64,000 bases of DNA, taken from assembly GCA_018970145.1 (NCBI GenBank), contig JAGWWY010000001.1:124001-188000 (forward strand), given 5' to 3'. Under the pieces are notes generated by a model. The model saw only the letters and a list, made by a program, of their open reading frames with translations, had not been told where the DNA came from and searched no databases. The position numbers and the translations under genes are program-made. Every line of letters starts with the position of its first letter. Position 1 is the first letter of the stretch. Source of the stretch: Gammaproteobacteria bacterium (GTDB lineage Bacteria; Pseudomonadota; Gammaproteobacteria; Steroidobacterales; Steroidobacteraceae). This document shows, piece after piece, positions 38,219 to 47,672 of this stretch.

Positions 38219-39679
38219 ATGAAAAATCTGATTTTCGCCACTGTGTTGCTGGTGCTGTCGGGGGGCGCCCACGCGGCAACGAGCGATTCGCCGGGATCCG
38301 GGATCAAGCACGTGCTTCTCATTAGCATCGATGGGGCACACGCACTCGACATTCAAAACTTCATCCGTACCAACCCCGACTCCGCCATCGCTCAGTTGCA
38401 GCGAAGAGGCGTGACCTTCACCAACGCTCGCCAGCCTATGCTCGGGGATTCAACACCGGGATTGCTGTCGATCATCACTGGAGGCTCCCCCGCGACCACC
38501 GGGCTCATCTACAGCCCGTTCTACGCCCGTGACCTTTCGCCACCAGGGTCCGACTGCAGCACTCGCGGTACCGTTTATTACATCGACGAAAAGTGGGTTA
38601 AGGAAACCTCGCGCGAGGATTCGGGTGGTGGCATCGATCCGGCGAAGCTTGCACGCAATCCCGCCCGCGGCTGCACCCCCGTGTTTCCGCATCATCTGCT
38701 GCGGGTCAACACGGTATTCGAGGTTGCCAGGACGGCCGGATACCGGACGGCCTGGGTGGATCAGCACGAGATGTACAACGATCTTGCGAAAGGCCCGTCG
38801 GGAGAGGGGCTCGACGAAAGCGTTGCACTCGAAAGGAAAGGTGTTCCTCAGACTGCCGAAGGTTTCATGGGGCAGGACCAGCGTCGTGTCGACATCGTCT
38901 CGAGGCAGATTCGCGGTCGGGATGCATTCGGCAAGTCCGTCGGAACACCGACCGTATTCGGCATGGGGTTCATCTCGTTCGGTGCCGTTCAAAAATCTGC
39001 GGGCTATGCCGACGCCGAAGGCGCTTTGTCCCCAAAGCTCGCCGAAACGATGAATTTCGTCGACCGATCTCTGATGCGGCTGACCACGGAGCTCAAGGAA
39101 AGTCGAATCTTCGATTCGACGATGATCATCATTACGTCAAAGCATGGCCAATCACCCGTCGATGTCCGTCAACGGCGTGTGATCGATCGCAAACTTGTGA
39201 GGGATGCGGTCAATTCGGTGTCTCCCGGTCTTCTCGCCCACGCATCACTCGATTCCATCGGGCTCATCTATTTGCATGATTCGTCGAGGACCACAGCGGT
39301 CGCACAGGCCTTGCGAGATCGAGCCGCTGAGTTGGGCATCTTGCGCGTCTACTCCGGCAGCAGTCTCGAGCTGCTTCTGCCGGCCAACGATCCACGCTCT
39401 CCAGATCTGGTCATTCAGCCAACGCTTGGTGTGTTTTATACCGAAGGAATCGATAACGCTGCGGCAAAGGCACTACTTGCCGAGCATGGCGGAATGCTGG
39501 ACGAGGACGTTCAGGTGCCGCTGATCGTCTCCGCGCCTGGCCAACAGGGACAGATCAACCGGTCAGCCGTGCTGACCAGTCAGATTGCGCCGACTATACT
39601 GAGAGCCCTCGGGGTCGATCCTGCGAAGCTCGATGCCGTTCGACTCGAGGGAACCGCAACCCTGCCGAACTTTCGGTAA
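38219..39679 (+). CDS. Exported alkaline-phosphatase-superfamily enzyme (type I phosphodiesterase/nucleotide pyrophosphatase-like)
   Basis: 486 residues with a signal peptide (KNLIFATVLLVLSGGAHA). Metal-site motifs of the superfamily are visible: HVLLISIDGAHALD (first Asp), the nucleophile region PMLGDSTPGLLSIITGG, VDQHEMYNDL, and SKHGQSPVD for the last metal ligands. It should hydrolyse phosphomonoesters or diesters in the periplasm; the substrate is not predictable. ATG at 38219 gives a clean signal peptide; ATG at 38186 overlapping the upstream stop is an alternative. It lies in an operon with the PstS-like protein. Confidence 0.82.
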   Translation: MKNLIFATVLLVLSGGAHAATSDSPGSGIKHVLLISIDGAHALDIQNFIRTNPDSAIAQLQRRGVTFTNARQPMLGDSTPGLLSIITGGSPATTGLIYSPFYARDLSPPGSDCSTRGTVYYIDEKWVKETSREDSGGGIDPAKLARNPARGCTPVFPHHLLRVNTVFEVARTAGYRTAWVDQHEMYNDLAKGPSGEGLDESVALERKGVPQTAEGFMGQDQRRVDIVSRQIRGRDAFGKSVGTPTVFGMGFISFGAVQKSAGYADAEGALSPKLAETMNFVDRSLMRLTTELKESRIFDSTMIIITSKHGQSPVDVRQRRVIDRKLVRDAVNSVSPGLLAHASLDSIGLIYLHDSSRTTAVAQALRDRAAELGILRVYSGSSLELLLPANDPRSPDLVIQPTLGVFYTEGIDNAAAKALLAEHGGMLDEDVQVPLIVSAPGQQGQINRSAVLTSQIAPTILRALGVDPAKLDAVRLEGTATLPNFR

Positions 39680-39742
39680 TACGGAGCAGCCCACCTGCGC
39701 GCGCAGCCATCGACCAAGTCGGGGCGAAGGTCGATATTTTTC

Positions 39743-39776
39743 GTGACAGCTAGCTGACAGAAACCCCGCGTACATT
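39743..39776 (+). promoter_or_regulatory. Island operator/promoter before the TonB receptor (site A)
   Basis: GTGACAGCTAGCTGACAG at 39743-39760 is a perfect GACAG-N6-GACAG direct repeat with 11-bp period. Exactly 10 bases later TACATT (39771-39776) is a four-of-six match to the -10 consensus. No -35 is evident, as expected for an activator-dependent promoter. The receptor gene starts 59 bp further on. Read on the other strand it resembles a Pho box. Confidence 0.75.
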
Positions 39777-39835
39777 CGATTGCGCCAAAAGGGGCAGTAA
39801 ATATTCGACCCCGGCACCGAACAAGGAGGGGCACC

Positions 39836-41965
39836 GTGAAGAGCAAGCTTTTGAAAATGCTGGGCGTCGCGCTGACTGCGGGTACCACGGCGGTAGCGCA
39901 GCAACCAGCCTCTAAAGATCCCGGTTCCGAGCTGCAGGAAGTCGTCATTACCGGTTATCGCACCGTGACAACGAGCAGTGCCCTGAAAGGCAACGTCGAC
40001 GCGAGAGACGTGCCGCTCACGGTATCCGGCTATTCGGATGAATTCATCAAGGACATCGAGGTTGAAGATGTCGATGAACTCTACAATTACATGACGGGTG
40101 TCCAACGCTCAGGGCCGACGGGCTACGACATTTCTATTCGCGGATTTTCTTCCGGTGGTGCCGATCGAAACTCGATTCTCATCGACGGCATGCCGGGTCT
40201 GACGGTGCGCTTCGGCTCGCCGCCCACCGTCAATACCGAGCGCGTCGAAGTGGTGAAGGGACCGGCGTCGGTGCTCTACGGACAGGCGCAGCCTGGCGGA
40301 TTCGTCAACATCATCACGCGCAAGCCGTCATGGACACCTTCGTACAGCGTCGGTGCGCGCATGGAAGGCTTCAACGGCGCAGACGCCAACATGGGTGACA
40401 CCTTTGGTTGGACCGTCAATGCCGATGCGACCGGAGCGATCTCCGATTCAGTGGCGTATCTGCTCGTTGCAGAGCTTTCAGAGCGTCCGGGTTTCGTCAA
40501 CAAGAGCTTTGACGATTCCACCTTCATCAGCCCTGCGCTGACCATCAAGGCCGGCGAAAATACCGAGGTGCTGATCGCACTCGAGTATCGCAAGGAGGAT
40601 GTCGCTCTCTACAACGGGTTGGTCGCATTCAACAACGACATCAACAACGTCGCCGATCTGAAGACCCGCTATCAGGAGCCGGACGATATCCAGCCCGAGA
40701 TGGGCTACTCGGGCAACGTCACCATCGACCATTCGTTCGCCAACGGGTGGAACTGGCGAACGGCGATTCGCGGTGTTTATCACGAGGACTCGGCGATCGG
40801 TCTTGAGAACCAGGCGTTTCGCAGTGCAACGGTTCTTCGGCGGCGTGTCCGGGATCAGTTCAACATCCGCGAATACTATTTCCTCGACAGCAACCTTTCG
40901 AAAGACTTCGAGTCGGGCGCCGTTACGCACCACCTGCTCCTCGGTGTCAACGGTGGCAAGGAGACGAGTGACTTCGAGCGTCGCAACTTCAATCAGGTCT
41001 GCAATGCTGCCGACATCAACATCCTCAAGCCCGTTTACACGGGCTTGCCGGCAACCTGTCGCACGCCCGTCCTCGACACCTGGAGATACACCTCAAACGA
41101 CAGCAAGGGCATCTACCTGCAGGATCGTGTCGATATCGGCGAGCGCTGGAAGATCGTCGGTGCCCTGCGGTGGGAGTCTTTCGACATCACGCAGGAAGAC
41201 CGGCGTCGTATCCTGGCGAACCAGACGGTCAGCGACGAAGCAATCACCTCGATGTTCGGGTTGATCTATCAACCTTCGGAGAGTTGGTCGATCTACGCGA
41301 GCCACGCAACATCTTTCAAGGCACCCGCGACGGGCGCCGTCAGCGCGAGCGGAACTCCGATCACCGAGCCTGAGGAGGGCAGCCAGATCGAGGGCGGTGT
41401 CAAGGCAACGTTGCTCGAAGGGCGCCTCAATTTCACGGCTTCGATCTTCGACATCGAGAAGGAGAACGTCGTTCAGGCGGCGGGAGCAGGAGTATCGGTT
41501 CTGTCGGGCGGCGAGCAGAGCAAGGGCTACGAGTTCGAGTTCGACATGCATCCCGTGCCGAACTGGAACATCATCGGCGGGTTCTCATCCATCAACGCAG
41601 AAGTCGCGAGGGACCGTACGGTCGGGCTGATCGGACAGCGGCTGCGTAATGCTCCCGAAACCCAGGCGAGTTTGTATACGCGTTACACGCTGGAGGGTGG
41701 GCCGTTAAACGGTGTTGGCCTCACCTTCGGTATCAGTCACGTCAGCGAGCGTTTCGGCACGTTACCGATCGTCGGCACGCGGCTCGTGCTCCCCTCCTAC
41801 ACCGTGGTCGATGCCGGTCTTCACTATGAGCGCGACACGTGGAAAGCTGGGCTCGTATTCAAGAATCTGCTTGACGAGAAATACTATGAGAGCGCGATCA
41901 CCAATATTCAGATCACGCCCGGATCGCCGCGTTCAGTCGTGCTGTCCCTCGAAAAGAAGTTCTGA
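39836..41965 (+). CDS. TonB-dependent outer-membrane receptor, siderophore type
   Basis: Imports a large or scarce ligand across the outer membrane using TonB energy. 709 residues: signal peptide (about 1-21), TonB-box-like EVVITGY near residue 35, plug domain with VQRSGPTGYDISIRGFSSG, NSILIDGMPGLTVRFG and VEVVKGPASVLYGQAQPGG, then a 22-strand barrel ending in the typical terminal Phe (VLSLEKKF). The plug resembles the FecA/FhuA siderophore group. The start is GTG at 39836. It forms an operon with the PBP-like gene 6 bp downstream. In this island a ferric or other metal tricarboxylate is a plausible ligand; phosphate esters are the alternative. Confidence 0.92.
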   Translation: MKSKLLKMLGVALTAGTTAVAQQPASKDPGSELQEVVITGYRTVTTSSALKGNVDARDVPLTVSGYSDEFIKDIEVEDVDELYNYMTGVQRSGPTGYDISIRGFSSGGADRNSILIDGMPGLTVRFGSPPTVNTERVEVVKGPASVLYGQAQPGGFVNIITRKPSWTPSYSVGARMEGFNGADANMGDTFGWTVNADATGAISDSVAYLLVAELSERPGFVNKSFDDSTFISPALTIKAGENTEVLIALEYRKEDVALYNGLVAFNNDINNVADLKTRYQEPDDIQPEMGYSGNVTIDHSFANGWNWRTAIRGVYHEDSAIGLENQAFRSATVLRRRVRDQFNIREYYFLDSNLSKDFESGAVTHHLLLGVNGGKETSDFERRNFNQVCNAADINILKPVYTGLPATCRTPVLDTWRYTSNDSKGIYLQDRVDIGERWKIVGALRWESFDITQEDRRRILANQTVSDEAITSMFGLIYQPSESWSIYASHATSFKAPATGAVSASGTPITEPEEGSQIEGGVKATLLEGRLNFTASIFDIEKENVVQAAGAGVSVLSGGEQSKGYEFEFDMHPVPNWNIIGGFSSINAEVARDRTVGLIGQRLRNAPETQASLYTRYTLEGGPLNGVGLTFGISHVSERFGTLPIVGTRLVLPSYTVVDAGLHYERDTWKAGLVFKNLLDEKYYESAITNIQITPGSPRSVVLSLEKKF

Positions 41966-41971
41966 GACGTC

Positions 41972-43063
41972 ATGAAGCAAGAAACCCGATTGCAATCTGG
42001 GGCTCGGCGCTGGTCTGCGGCACTCATGGTGTCGACTGCACTGATCGTTTTCCTGCCTACCGCCAGCGCGCTCAAGTGGGCTGAGCCGTCACACCGCGTT
42101 CAACCCGATCGTGGTTTGCCAAAATGGCAACCCTCGGCGCTGGAGGTCGAGCCCGAGGAGAGTCTGAATGTCGTGGGCGCCGATGTCATGGACGAGATGA
42201 CATTGGGTTGGGTGAAGATGATGCGCCGCGCCTATCCGCGCCTCAGCGTGACGATGGAGGCGCGAGCTTCGGGTAGCGGCGGACCCGCGTTGACCGAGGG
42301 TCTTGCACACATCGCGACCGTTGGCCGCGAACTGCTACCCGCCGAGGAACAGGCATTCATCACTCGTCATGGGTATCCGCCTACGGCATTCCGCGTGGCG
42401 ACCGGAAGCGTTGGTTCGCTAGGTAAGACAGCTGCAAGCATTGTCATGGTGGATCGGGAAAATCCGATCGCATGTCTGAGTTTGCCGCAGCTCGATGCAA
42501 TCTACGCTGCTGAACCGCGGCGCGGCTTATCCCCCATCAGGACATGGGGTGATGTTGGAGTCACGGGTGAGTGGGCCCGACGGCCGATTCATCTTTACGG
42601 CCTGCGCCATCCGAACGGGATCGAATGGTACTTTCGCCAGTTGGTGATGAATGGCGGTCCCTATCGGGACGGCATCGAATTCGTGCGTGGCCGCGGGCAT
42701 GTCCACGCTTTCAATGTTGCTGCCGAGAAAATGGCCGATAAGCCTGGTGGACTCACTTACGCGCTAATGGCGAATCTTCAAGAGAATACTCGGGCCGTTC
42801 CGCTTTCGTTCGAGACCGGCGGGCAATGCGTCCTGCCCACGACGCGTACGGTCTACGATCATTCCTATCCACTGAGTCGCTTTGTCTACGTGGTCGTCAA
42901 CGTGGCTCCGGGAAAGCGCATTGAGCCGAAGGTCCGCGAATTCATTCGCGCCGTGCTGAGTTTCGAGGGCCAGAAGCAGGTAGCTGACGATCGCGTCTAC
43001 TTGCCGCTCACGCCCGAAATCCTCAAGGCCGAATTGGCGCGCCTCGACTCGTTGTCGCAGTAG
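41972..43063 (+). CDS. Second PstS-like periplasmic binding protein
   Basis: 363 residues with a signal peptide (SAALMVSTALIVFLPTASA) and a phosphate-type PBP domain: SLNVVGADVMDEMTLGWVKM, ASGSGGPALTEG (close to the PstS SGSG loop), IVMVDRENPIACLSLPQLDA, RTWGDVGVTGEWARRPIHLY and FIRAVLSFEGQKQV. It shares the GDxGxxGEWA segment with the protein at 36987, so the two are paralogues. It follows the TonB receptor after 6 bp; such pairs suggest that the binding protein takes over the ligand delivered by the receptor. No ABC permease is nearby. Confidence 0.8.
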   Translation: MKQETRLQSGARRWSAALMVSTALIVFLPTASALKWAEPSHRVQPDRGLPKWQPSALEVEPEESLNVVGADVMDEMTLGWVKMMRRAYPRLSVTMEARASGSGGPALTEGLAHIATVGRELLPAEEQAFITRHGYPPTAFRVATGSVGSLGKTAASIVMVDRENPIACLSLPQLDAIYAAEPRRGLSPIRTWGDVGVTGEWARRPIHLYGLRHPNGIEWYFRQLVMNGGPYRDGIEFVRGRGHVHAFNVAAEKMADKPGGLTYALMANLQENTRAVPLSFETGGQCVLPTTRTVYDHSYPLSRFVYVVVNVAPGKRIEPKVREFIRAVLSFEGQKQVADDRVYLPLTPEILKAELARLDSLSQ

Positions 43064-43076
43064 CGCGCGAGGGCCT

Positions 43077-44393
43077 CTAGAGCGCCGAGAGCGGGAATAT
43101 CCCGAGAATAAGCGCAGCACCCAGCATCAACAGGCAAAGCAGGGCCGCCCAGCCGATCGTAAACCGCTGGTGATCACCGAACTCGACTCCAGCAAGACCT
43201 ACCAGCAGATAGGTTGAAGGAACGAGCGGACTGAGCAGATGCACGGGCTGTCCCATCAGCGAGGCGCGAGCCATCTCCACCGCTGCGATCCCGTAGCTCG
43301 AGGCCGCGTCTGCGACGATGGGCATGACGCCGAAGTAAAACGCGTCATTCGAGATGAAGAACGTGAATGGCATGCTGACGATCGCCGTGACGGGCGCGAG
43401 GTGCGGTCCCAGCCATTCGGGGAGGATGGCGAGGAATTCCTTGGACATCGCATCGACCATGCCGGTGCCGTTCAGGACGCCCGTAAAGACCCCGGCAGCG
43501 AAAATGACCGACACTACGGCGAGGACGTTTCGGGCGTGGCCCGCAATGCGTTCTCGTTGGTCGGCAAGCTTCGGAAAATTGATGGTGATGGCGATCGCAA
43601 ATCCGATCATGAAGAGCACAGCCGGTGGCAACATGCCGGAGATCAGCAAGATCATCAGCGATGTCGTTAGCGCCGCATTGAACCAGAAAAATTTTGGACG
43701 TTGTGATGCCCCTGTCGTTGCCAGAGCAGGTGTTTCGACGGTAACGGCGGCAAGCACCACAGTGCCGAGACGGCGCCGCTCCTGCAGTCCGAGGTGCACC
43801 GCCAGCATGAGCACGGCGGCCACGCCAAAGGCCATCACCGGCACGAGCGGGACGAACACTCCCATGGGATCGACCTGCAGAGCGCTGCTGACACGGGCCA
43901 ACGGGCCACCCCATGGCGTGAGGTTCATCACGCCACCCGCGAGTATCGTGACGCAGGTCAGGTTGAGTACATTGATCCCGAGACGATGATATAGCGGCAA
44001 CATGGATGCGGTGACGACCATGTACGTCGTGGAGCCGTCACCATCCAGCGAGATGACTGCCGCGAGTACTGCCGTGCCGACCACGACCTTCAGCGGATCG
44101 TTGCCGACGAAACGCAGTATCAGTTTGACGACTGGATCGAACAGTCCAACATCGATCATCAATCCAAAGTAAAGGATTGCGAATGTCAGCATGACGCCGG
44201 TGGGCGCCAGGGTTTTGATTCCGTCCTGCAGCATCGGTGTGAGTTCGGCTCCGCCGAAACCGGCGATCGAGGCAAACACCAACGGGATGAGCGTCAGTGC
44301 GACGAGCGGCGACATCCGCCTGAGCATGATCAGCGTCATGAACGTCATGACCATGCCGAAGCCCAGCAAGCTTAAATAACCATCCGTCGACAT
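43077..44393 (-). CDS. CitMHS-family citrate/tricarboxylate permease
   Basis: Inner-membrane secondary transporter; characterised relatives carry citrate as a metal complex or with protons. 438 residues with about 11-12 hydrophobic helices. Family segments visible: GFGGAELTPMLQDGIKTLAPTG, AVISLDGDGSTTYMVVTASM, GGVMNLTPWGGPLARV and SNDAFYFGVMPIV. The DGDGST loop is a strong marker. It has its own predicted operator/promoter (site B) 63 bp upstream. Together with prpD/prpB its cargo is probably a tricarboxylate. Confidence 0.9.
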   Translation of the reverse strand: MSTDGYLSLLGFGMVMTFMTLIMLRRMSPLVALTLIPLVFASIAGFGGAELTPMLQDGIKTLAPTGVMLTFAILYFGLMIDVGLFDPVVKLILRFVGNDPLKVVVGTAVLAAVISLDGDGSTTYMVVTASMLPLYHRLGINVLNLTCVTILAGGVMNLTPWGGPLARVSSALQVDPMGVFVPLVPVMAFGVAAVLMLAVHLGLQERRRLGTVVLAAVTVETPALATTGASQRPKFFWFNAALTTSLMILLISGMLPPAVLFMIGFAIAITINFPKLADQRERIAGHARNVLAVVSVIFAAGVFTGVLNGTGMVDAMSKEFLAILPEWLGPHLAPVTAIVSMPFTFFISNDAFYFGVMPIVADAASSYGIAAVEMARASLMGQPVHLLSPLVPSTYLLVGLAGVEFGDHQRFTIGWAALLCLLMLGAALILGIFPLSAL

Positions 44394-44455
44394 GTTCCAG
44401 ACTCGTTTAATTCACGGCTTTGCCGCTGTGCGCGACCACATCCCCAGTCAGGCAC

Positions 44456-44489
44456 AGATTGCAGGTTTTACCTGTCACTGCGCTGTCGG
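44456..44489 (-). promoter_or_regulatory. Island operator/promoter before the CitMHS permease (site B)
   Basis: On the minus strand CCGACAGCGCAGTGACAG (44489-44472) is a perfect GACAG-N6-GACAG. Ten bases later CAATCT (44461-44456) has the A2 and T6 of a -10 element but is otherwise poor. The site overlaps the last codons of the upstream binding-protein gene, so the permease gene can be transcribed separately. Confidence 0.65.
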
Positions 44490-45551
44490 GATATCGGCGG
44501 GGCTCATCGCCCTGCGCCAGGTGTCGAGAAATCGCGCGCGCTTTTGCTGGTCAAGGTAGACGAGCAGACCGGGACCCAGTGCGATCGGTCGGATGGTACC
44601 CAGTTCGCGATTAAAGACCCCCGACTGCGCATACGGACCCTGGATTTCCTGGCGCACCGCGTTCAGTTTCGAGCGGGTCGTTAGCACTTGCTGACCCCGA
44701 ATCGACAATAGGTATTCGAGAAAAGAATGTGCTGCTTGAGGATATGGCGCAGCCGCCGGAATTACTGCAGTTCGCGACACGGCGAGCGTGTAGTCGTCTG
44801 GGTACACGAGAAGGAGGGGCGCGCCTTGATCTGCTCGCGCCCGGGCGTACGAGCCGAGCAGGTTGTAGCCGGCCACCAGCTGGCCCGCTGCAAGCCGATC
44901 GAGGATCGCCGCAGTGTTGTCGAACTTCTGAACGTCGACTTCGCCCATAGCCTGCAGCAGGGCGCCGAAAGTCTCGCTTTGACGGGCGTCCTGCGTGACC
45001 AGCAGATAACCGGCATTGCTGTGTTCGGCATCGTAGGTGCCGATCCGACCGCGCCAGAATTCCGGTTCCCGCTTGAGTGCGGAGAGAAGCTCGGAGCGTG
45101 AGCGTGGCGGTGGTCTGATGCCGAGAAGTCGTTTGTTGTACACCATCACCACGGGCTCGAAGGTGAAGCCCAGTGCTTGCCCTCGCCATCGGGCCCACGA
45201 AGGCAACGCACGAGCGTTTGCCGAGTCGTGGCTTGCCGCAAAACCGTCGTTCACCAGCTTCACTTGTAGATCCATCGCCGAGCTCAGCAGCAAATCGGCG
45301 GTCGCCGCACCCCGTCTGGCCTCATCGAGGAAGCGGTCGTAGAGCGGACCCGCGTCGAGAGCGACGTATTCGATATCGACATCAGGCCGCAAAAGTTTGT
45401 AGTCGTCGAGGACGGGCTGGAACGACTCCAGATCCGTTGTGCTGTAAATGACGAGGCGTCGACCCGTCGCATTGGTTTCGTCGGACTGCGGCGCACAGGC
45501 AACGAATAGCGCTGCGAGCAGCAGCAACAGCATCGATGATCGTCGTTTCAT
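44475..45551 (-). CDS. PgtC/AfuA-like substrate-binding lipoprotein
   Basis: 358 residues. Signal peptide with lipobox (LLLLLAALFVAC), then an iron/phosphoglycerate-type binding protein fold: RLVIYSTTDLESFQPVLDDY at the start of the mature domain, ADLLLSSAMDLQVKLVNDG, YNKRLLG and YPDDYTLAVSRTAVIP. The related PgtC of Salmonella passes ligand information to a sensor kinase rather than feeding a permease. Here the gene overlaps the sensor kinase gene by ATGA, which supports a co-sensor role. ATG at 45551; the longer upstream frame is a kinase shadow. Related to the protein at 49557. Confidence 0.83.
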   Translation of the reverse strand: MKRRSSMLLLLLAALFVACAPQSDETNATGRRLVIYSTTDLESFQPVLDDYKLLRPDVDIEYVALDAGPLYDRFLDEARRGAATADLLLSSAMDLQVKLVNDGFAASHDSANARALPSWARWRGQALGFTFEPVVMVYNKRLLGIRPPPRSRSELLSALKREPEFWRGRIGTYDAEHSNAGYLLVTQDARQSETFGALLQAMGEVDVQKFDNTAAILDRLAAGQLVAGYNLLGSYARARADQGAPLLLVYPDDYTLAVSRTAVIPAAAPYPQAAHSFLEYLLSIRGQQVLTTRSKLNAVRQEIQGPYAQSGVFNRELGTIRPIALGPGLLVYLDQQKRARFLDTWRRAMSPADIPTAQ

Positions 45552-46969
45552 TGACTCGCTCTCGGTAGTCGAATCTCTGCAATCAAGCCACCCGCCGGAC
45601 CATCTCGCAGCACTACGCTCCCGCCGTGGCTGGTGACGGCACGACGAACGATATTCAGGCCAAGGCCCGCACCCGGTGTGCTTTGCGTACCCCGAGTGAA
45701 GCGTTCGAATACCCATTCACGCTGCTCCACGGGAATGCCCGGGCCACGGTCGGCGATCGAGACGACATATTCCGGTCCTTCGATTCCCACCGACACCGAA
45801 ATAGGATCCTTGTTCGGACATCCATAACGAAGCGCGTTGTGAAGCAGATTCTTGACCGACTCGCCGATGAGAACCGGATCACCTTTCATCGGAGCTGCAT
45901 CCACGGCGTGATCGATTTCCACGTTCGCGTCTGAAATCAGATTGAGCGTCTCGTGCACGGCTTCGTGAACGATATCTATGAGGTCGAACGCCTCGCTATT
46001 TTGGACATCGGCGCGATGCAGCACCGTTGCGTGGCTCAGTAATTGATCGAGCAGACGCGACATCTTTGCCGAGTTTCGCTCGATCGCCGCGAGACTGCGA
46101 TGCGCATCTTCCGCATTTCCATCCACGCCGATTTCGGCCTGTGCTCTGAGGGCCGCAAGTGGCGTGCGCAACTGATGAGCCGCTTCCGCGATGAACATGC
46201 GCAAGGTATCCATGTTGCCGGCGAGGCGCGTCATGAATCCATCTATCGCGCCCGTGAGCGGAGTAATCTCGCGCGGCACCGGTGTTCGAATGGGATCAAG
46301 TTCAACAGCACCTCGTCCGGCCAGTTCGTCGCCGATCAGCTTCAGCGGCCGCAGGGCTCGATCGGTACCGAACCACACCAGAACAAGCGTGAGAATGGCA
46401 ACGAACCCGAGAGGCACCAGCGCGCCCAGCATGAGTTCGCGCTGCAAAGCTTCACGAGCGAGACGCGTCTGACCGACCTGGACCCATACCCATCCAGCAG
46501 CATTCGGTTCGGAAATCTGCCTGCCGAGCACCGCGAACCGCACTTCGGCACCGCGATAATCGGCATCGAAAAATCGCGCCTCACCGGCACGCCGCGACAC
46601 CGACACGCTTTTTCCGGAACCGGCGGGTTCCGCAGGCAGATCTTCGTAACCAGTTGCGACCAGTCCATCTGGTCCGATGACGCGGTAGAAGACCCGATCG
46701 TCGGGGGCTGCCGAGAGCATTTCGAGCGCTGCATAGGGCAGGTCGGTCTGAATCTTGCCGTGGGACACGCTAAGCGATTCCGCAATGGACAGCGCTGCTC
46801 CGGAGAGCAGCCGATCATAGGAACGATCGGCAGCCTCCTCGCTGTAAACGCGTACGCCCGCATACAACGCGAACATTGCAATGAGAAGAACGGCACCGAG
46901 GGTGCCGACGAGGCGCAGCCTCAGTGATAGCGGTTCAGGGCGACTTTCGCGAGTCGTGTTCTGCGACAT
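45548..46969 (-). CDS. Sensor histidine kinase, TctE/QseC-like
   Basis: 473 residues. Two membrane helices (about residues 20-40 and 181-201) flank a periplasmic domain of about 140 residues similar to the 2CSK_N sensor domain of TctE. Then a HAMP-like linker (TDRALRPLKLIGDEL), dimerisation helix with the phospho-His in AEAAHQLRTPLAALRAQAE (His265), N box KNLLHNALRYG, G1 ADRGPGIP and G2 GAGLGLNIVRR. ATG at 46969 or 46981. It overlaps the response regulator gene by about 35 bp and the binding-protein gene by 4 bp, so the three are made together. The TctE assignment and tricarboxylate sensing are inferred. Confidence 0.9.
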   Translation of the reverse strand: MSQNTTRESRPEPLSLRLRLVGTLGAVLLIAMFALYAGVRVYSEEAADRSYDRLLSGAALSIAESLSVSHGKIQTDLPYAALEMLSAAPDDRVFYRVIGPDGLVATGYEDLPAEPAGSGKSVSVSRRAGEARFFDADYRGAEVRFAVLGRQISEPNAAGWVWVQVGQTRLAREALQRELMLGALVPLGFVAILTLVLVWFGTDRALRPLKLIGDELAGRGAVELDPIRTPVPREITPLTGAIDGFMTRLAGNMDTLRMFIAEAAHQLRTPLAALRAQAEIGVDGNAEDAHRSLAAIERNSAKMSRLLDQLLSHATVLHRADVQNSEAFDLIDIVHEAVHETLNLISDANVEIDHAVDAAPMKGDPVLIGESVKNLLHNALRYGCPNKDPISVSVGIEGPEYVVSIADRGPGIPVEQREWVFERFTRGTQSTPGAGLGLNIVRRAVTSHGGSVVLRDGPAGGLIAEIRLPRASQ

Positions 46970-47612
46970 ATCCCATTCCACGAACCGTTCTGATCGTCAA
47001 TGAATTACCGAGCTTGCGGCGTAACCGGGCGATATAAAGCTCTATGGCATTGCTGCCCGCTTCGTCGTCGAAATCGAATAGTTTTTGCGCAATCTGCTCC
47101 TTGCTCAGAACTCGGCCCATGCTGCCGATCAGGATCTCTAGCAGCCGATACTCGCGGTTGGGCAGATTCAATGATTTATCGCCGACCATGACGGTCTTGG
47201 CACATCGATCGAATGTCAGATCGCCGATGGTCGTTGCGCCTGAAGCCAGCCCCTGGGCTCGGCGTAGCAGCGCACGGCAGCGTGCCTCGAATTCACGGGT
47301 ATCAAACGGCTTGGCGAGATAATCATCCGCACCGATGTCGAGAGCATTGATTCGATCTTCAATGTTGGACCGGGCCGTCAGCATGAGGACCGGGGTCTTG
47401 TCGCCTCGACGGCGTAGCGCCCGCAGGATCGAGATGCCGTCCTGTCCAGGCAATCCGATATCCAGCACAATGACCTCGAACTGTTGCTGGCGCAGGATTT
47501 CTTCCGCGGCTTTCCCATCACGAATCCAATCGGCAGCGTGCCCATCTCGTCGCAGCCGCAGCTGAAGGGCTTCGCCGAGATCCGGATCGTCTTCCACCAC
47601 CAGGATGCGCAT
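46935..47612 (-). CDS. OmpR-family response regulator, TctD/QseB-like
   Basis: 225 residues. Receiver domain with acidic pocket VEDDPDLG, phospho-acceptor Asp51 in VLDIGLPG, T79 and K101 (LAKPF), then a winged-helix DNA-binding domain with recognition helix SNAIELYIARLRRKLG and the wing RTVRGMGYV. OmpR-family regulators bind direct repeats about 11 bp apart, just the period of GACAG-N6-GACAG in this island, which makes it the likely activator. No operator was seen immediately before its own gene; it is presumably transcribed from the promoter near 50.7 kb. Confidence 0.92.
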   Translation of the reverse strand: MRILVVEDDPDLGEALQLRLRRDGHAADWIRDGKAAEEILRQQQFEVIVLDIGLPGQDGISILRALRRRGDKTPVLMLTARSNIEDRINALDIGADDYLAKPFDTREFEARCRALLRRAQGLASGATTIGDLTFDRCAKTVMVGDKSLNLPNREYRLLEILIGSMGRVLSKEQIAQKLFDFDDEAGSNAIELYIARLRRKLGNSLTIRTVRGMGYVAEHDSRKSP

Positions 47613-47672
47613 CGCAGGATGAAATATAGCGCGGGCGGCGGATCAGCGCTCGGCGTCGATTGAGCCCTGCGA

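Noticed and set aside
39743-39760. Pho box (PhoB site) reading of the GACAG repeats
   Set aside because: On the reverse strand the sites look like CTGTCAN-N4-CTGTCAN, close to a Pho box, but at all four perfect sites the direction is opposite to the transcribed gene. A local OmpR-family regulator explains them better. PhoB remains an alternative to test.
43064-43076. Terminator between the second PstS-like gene and the CitMHS gene
   Set aside because: The 13-bp gap has no stem with a T-run; any terminator must lie inside the genes.
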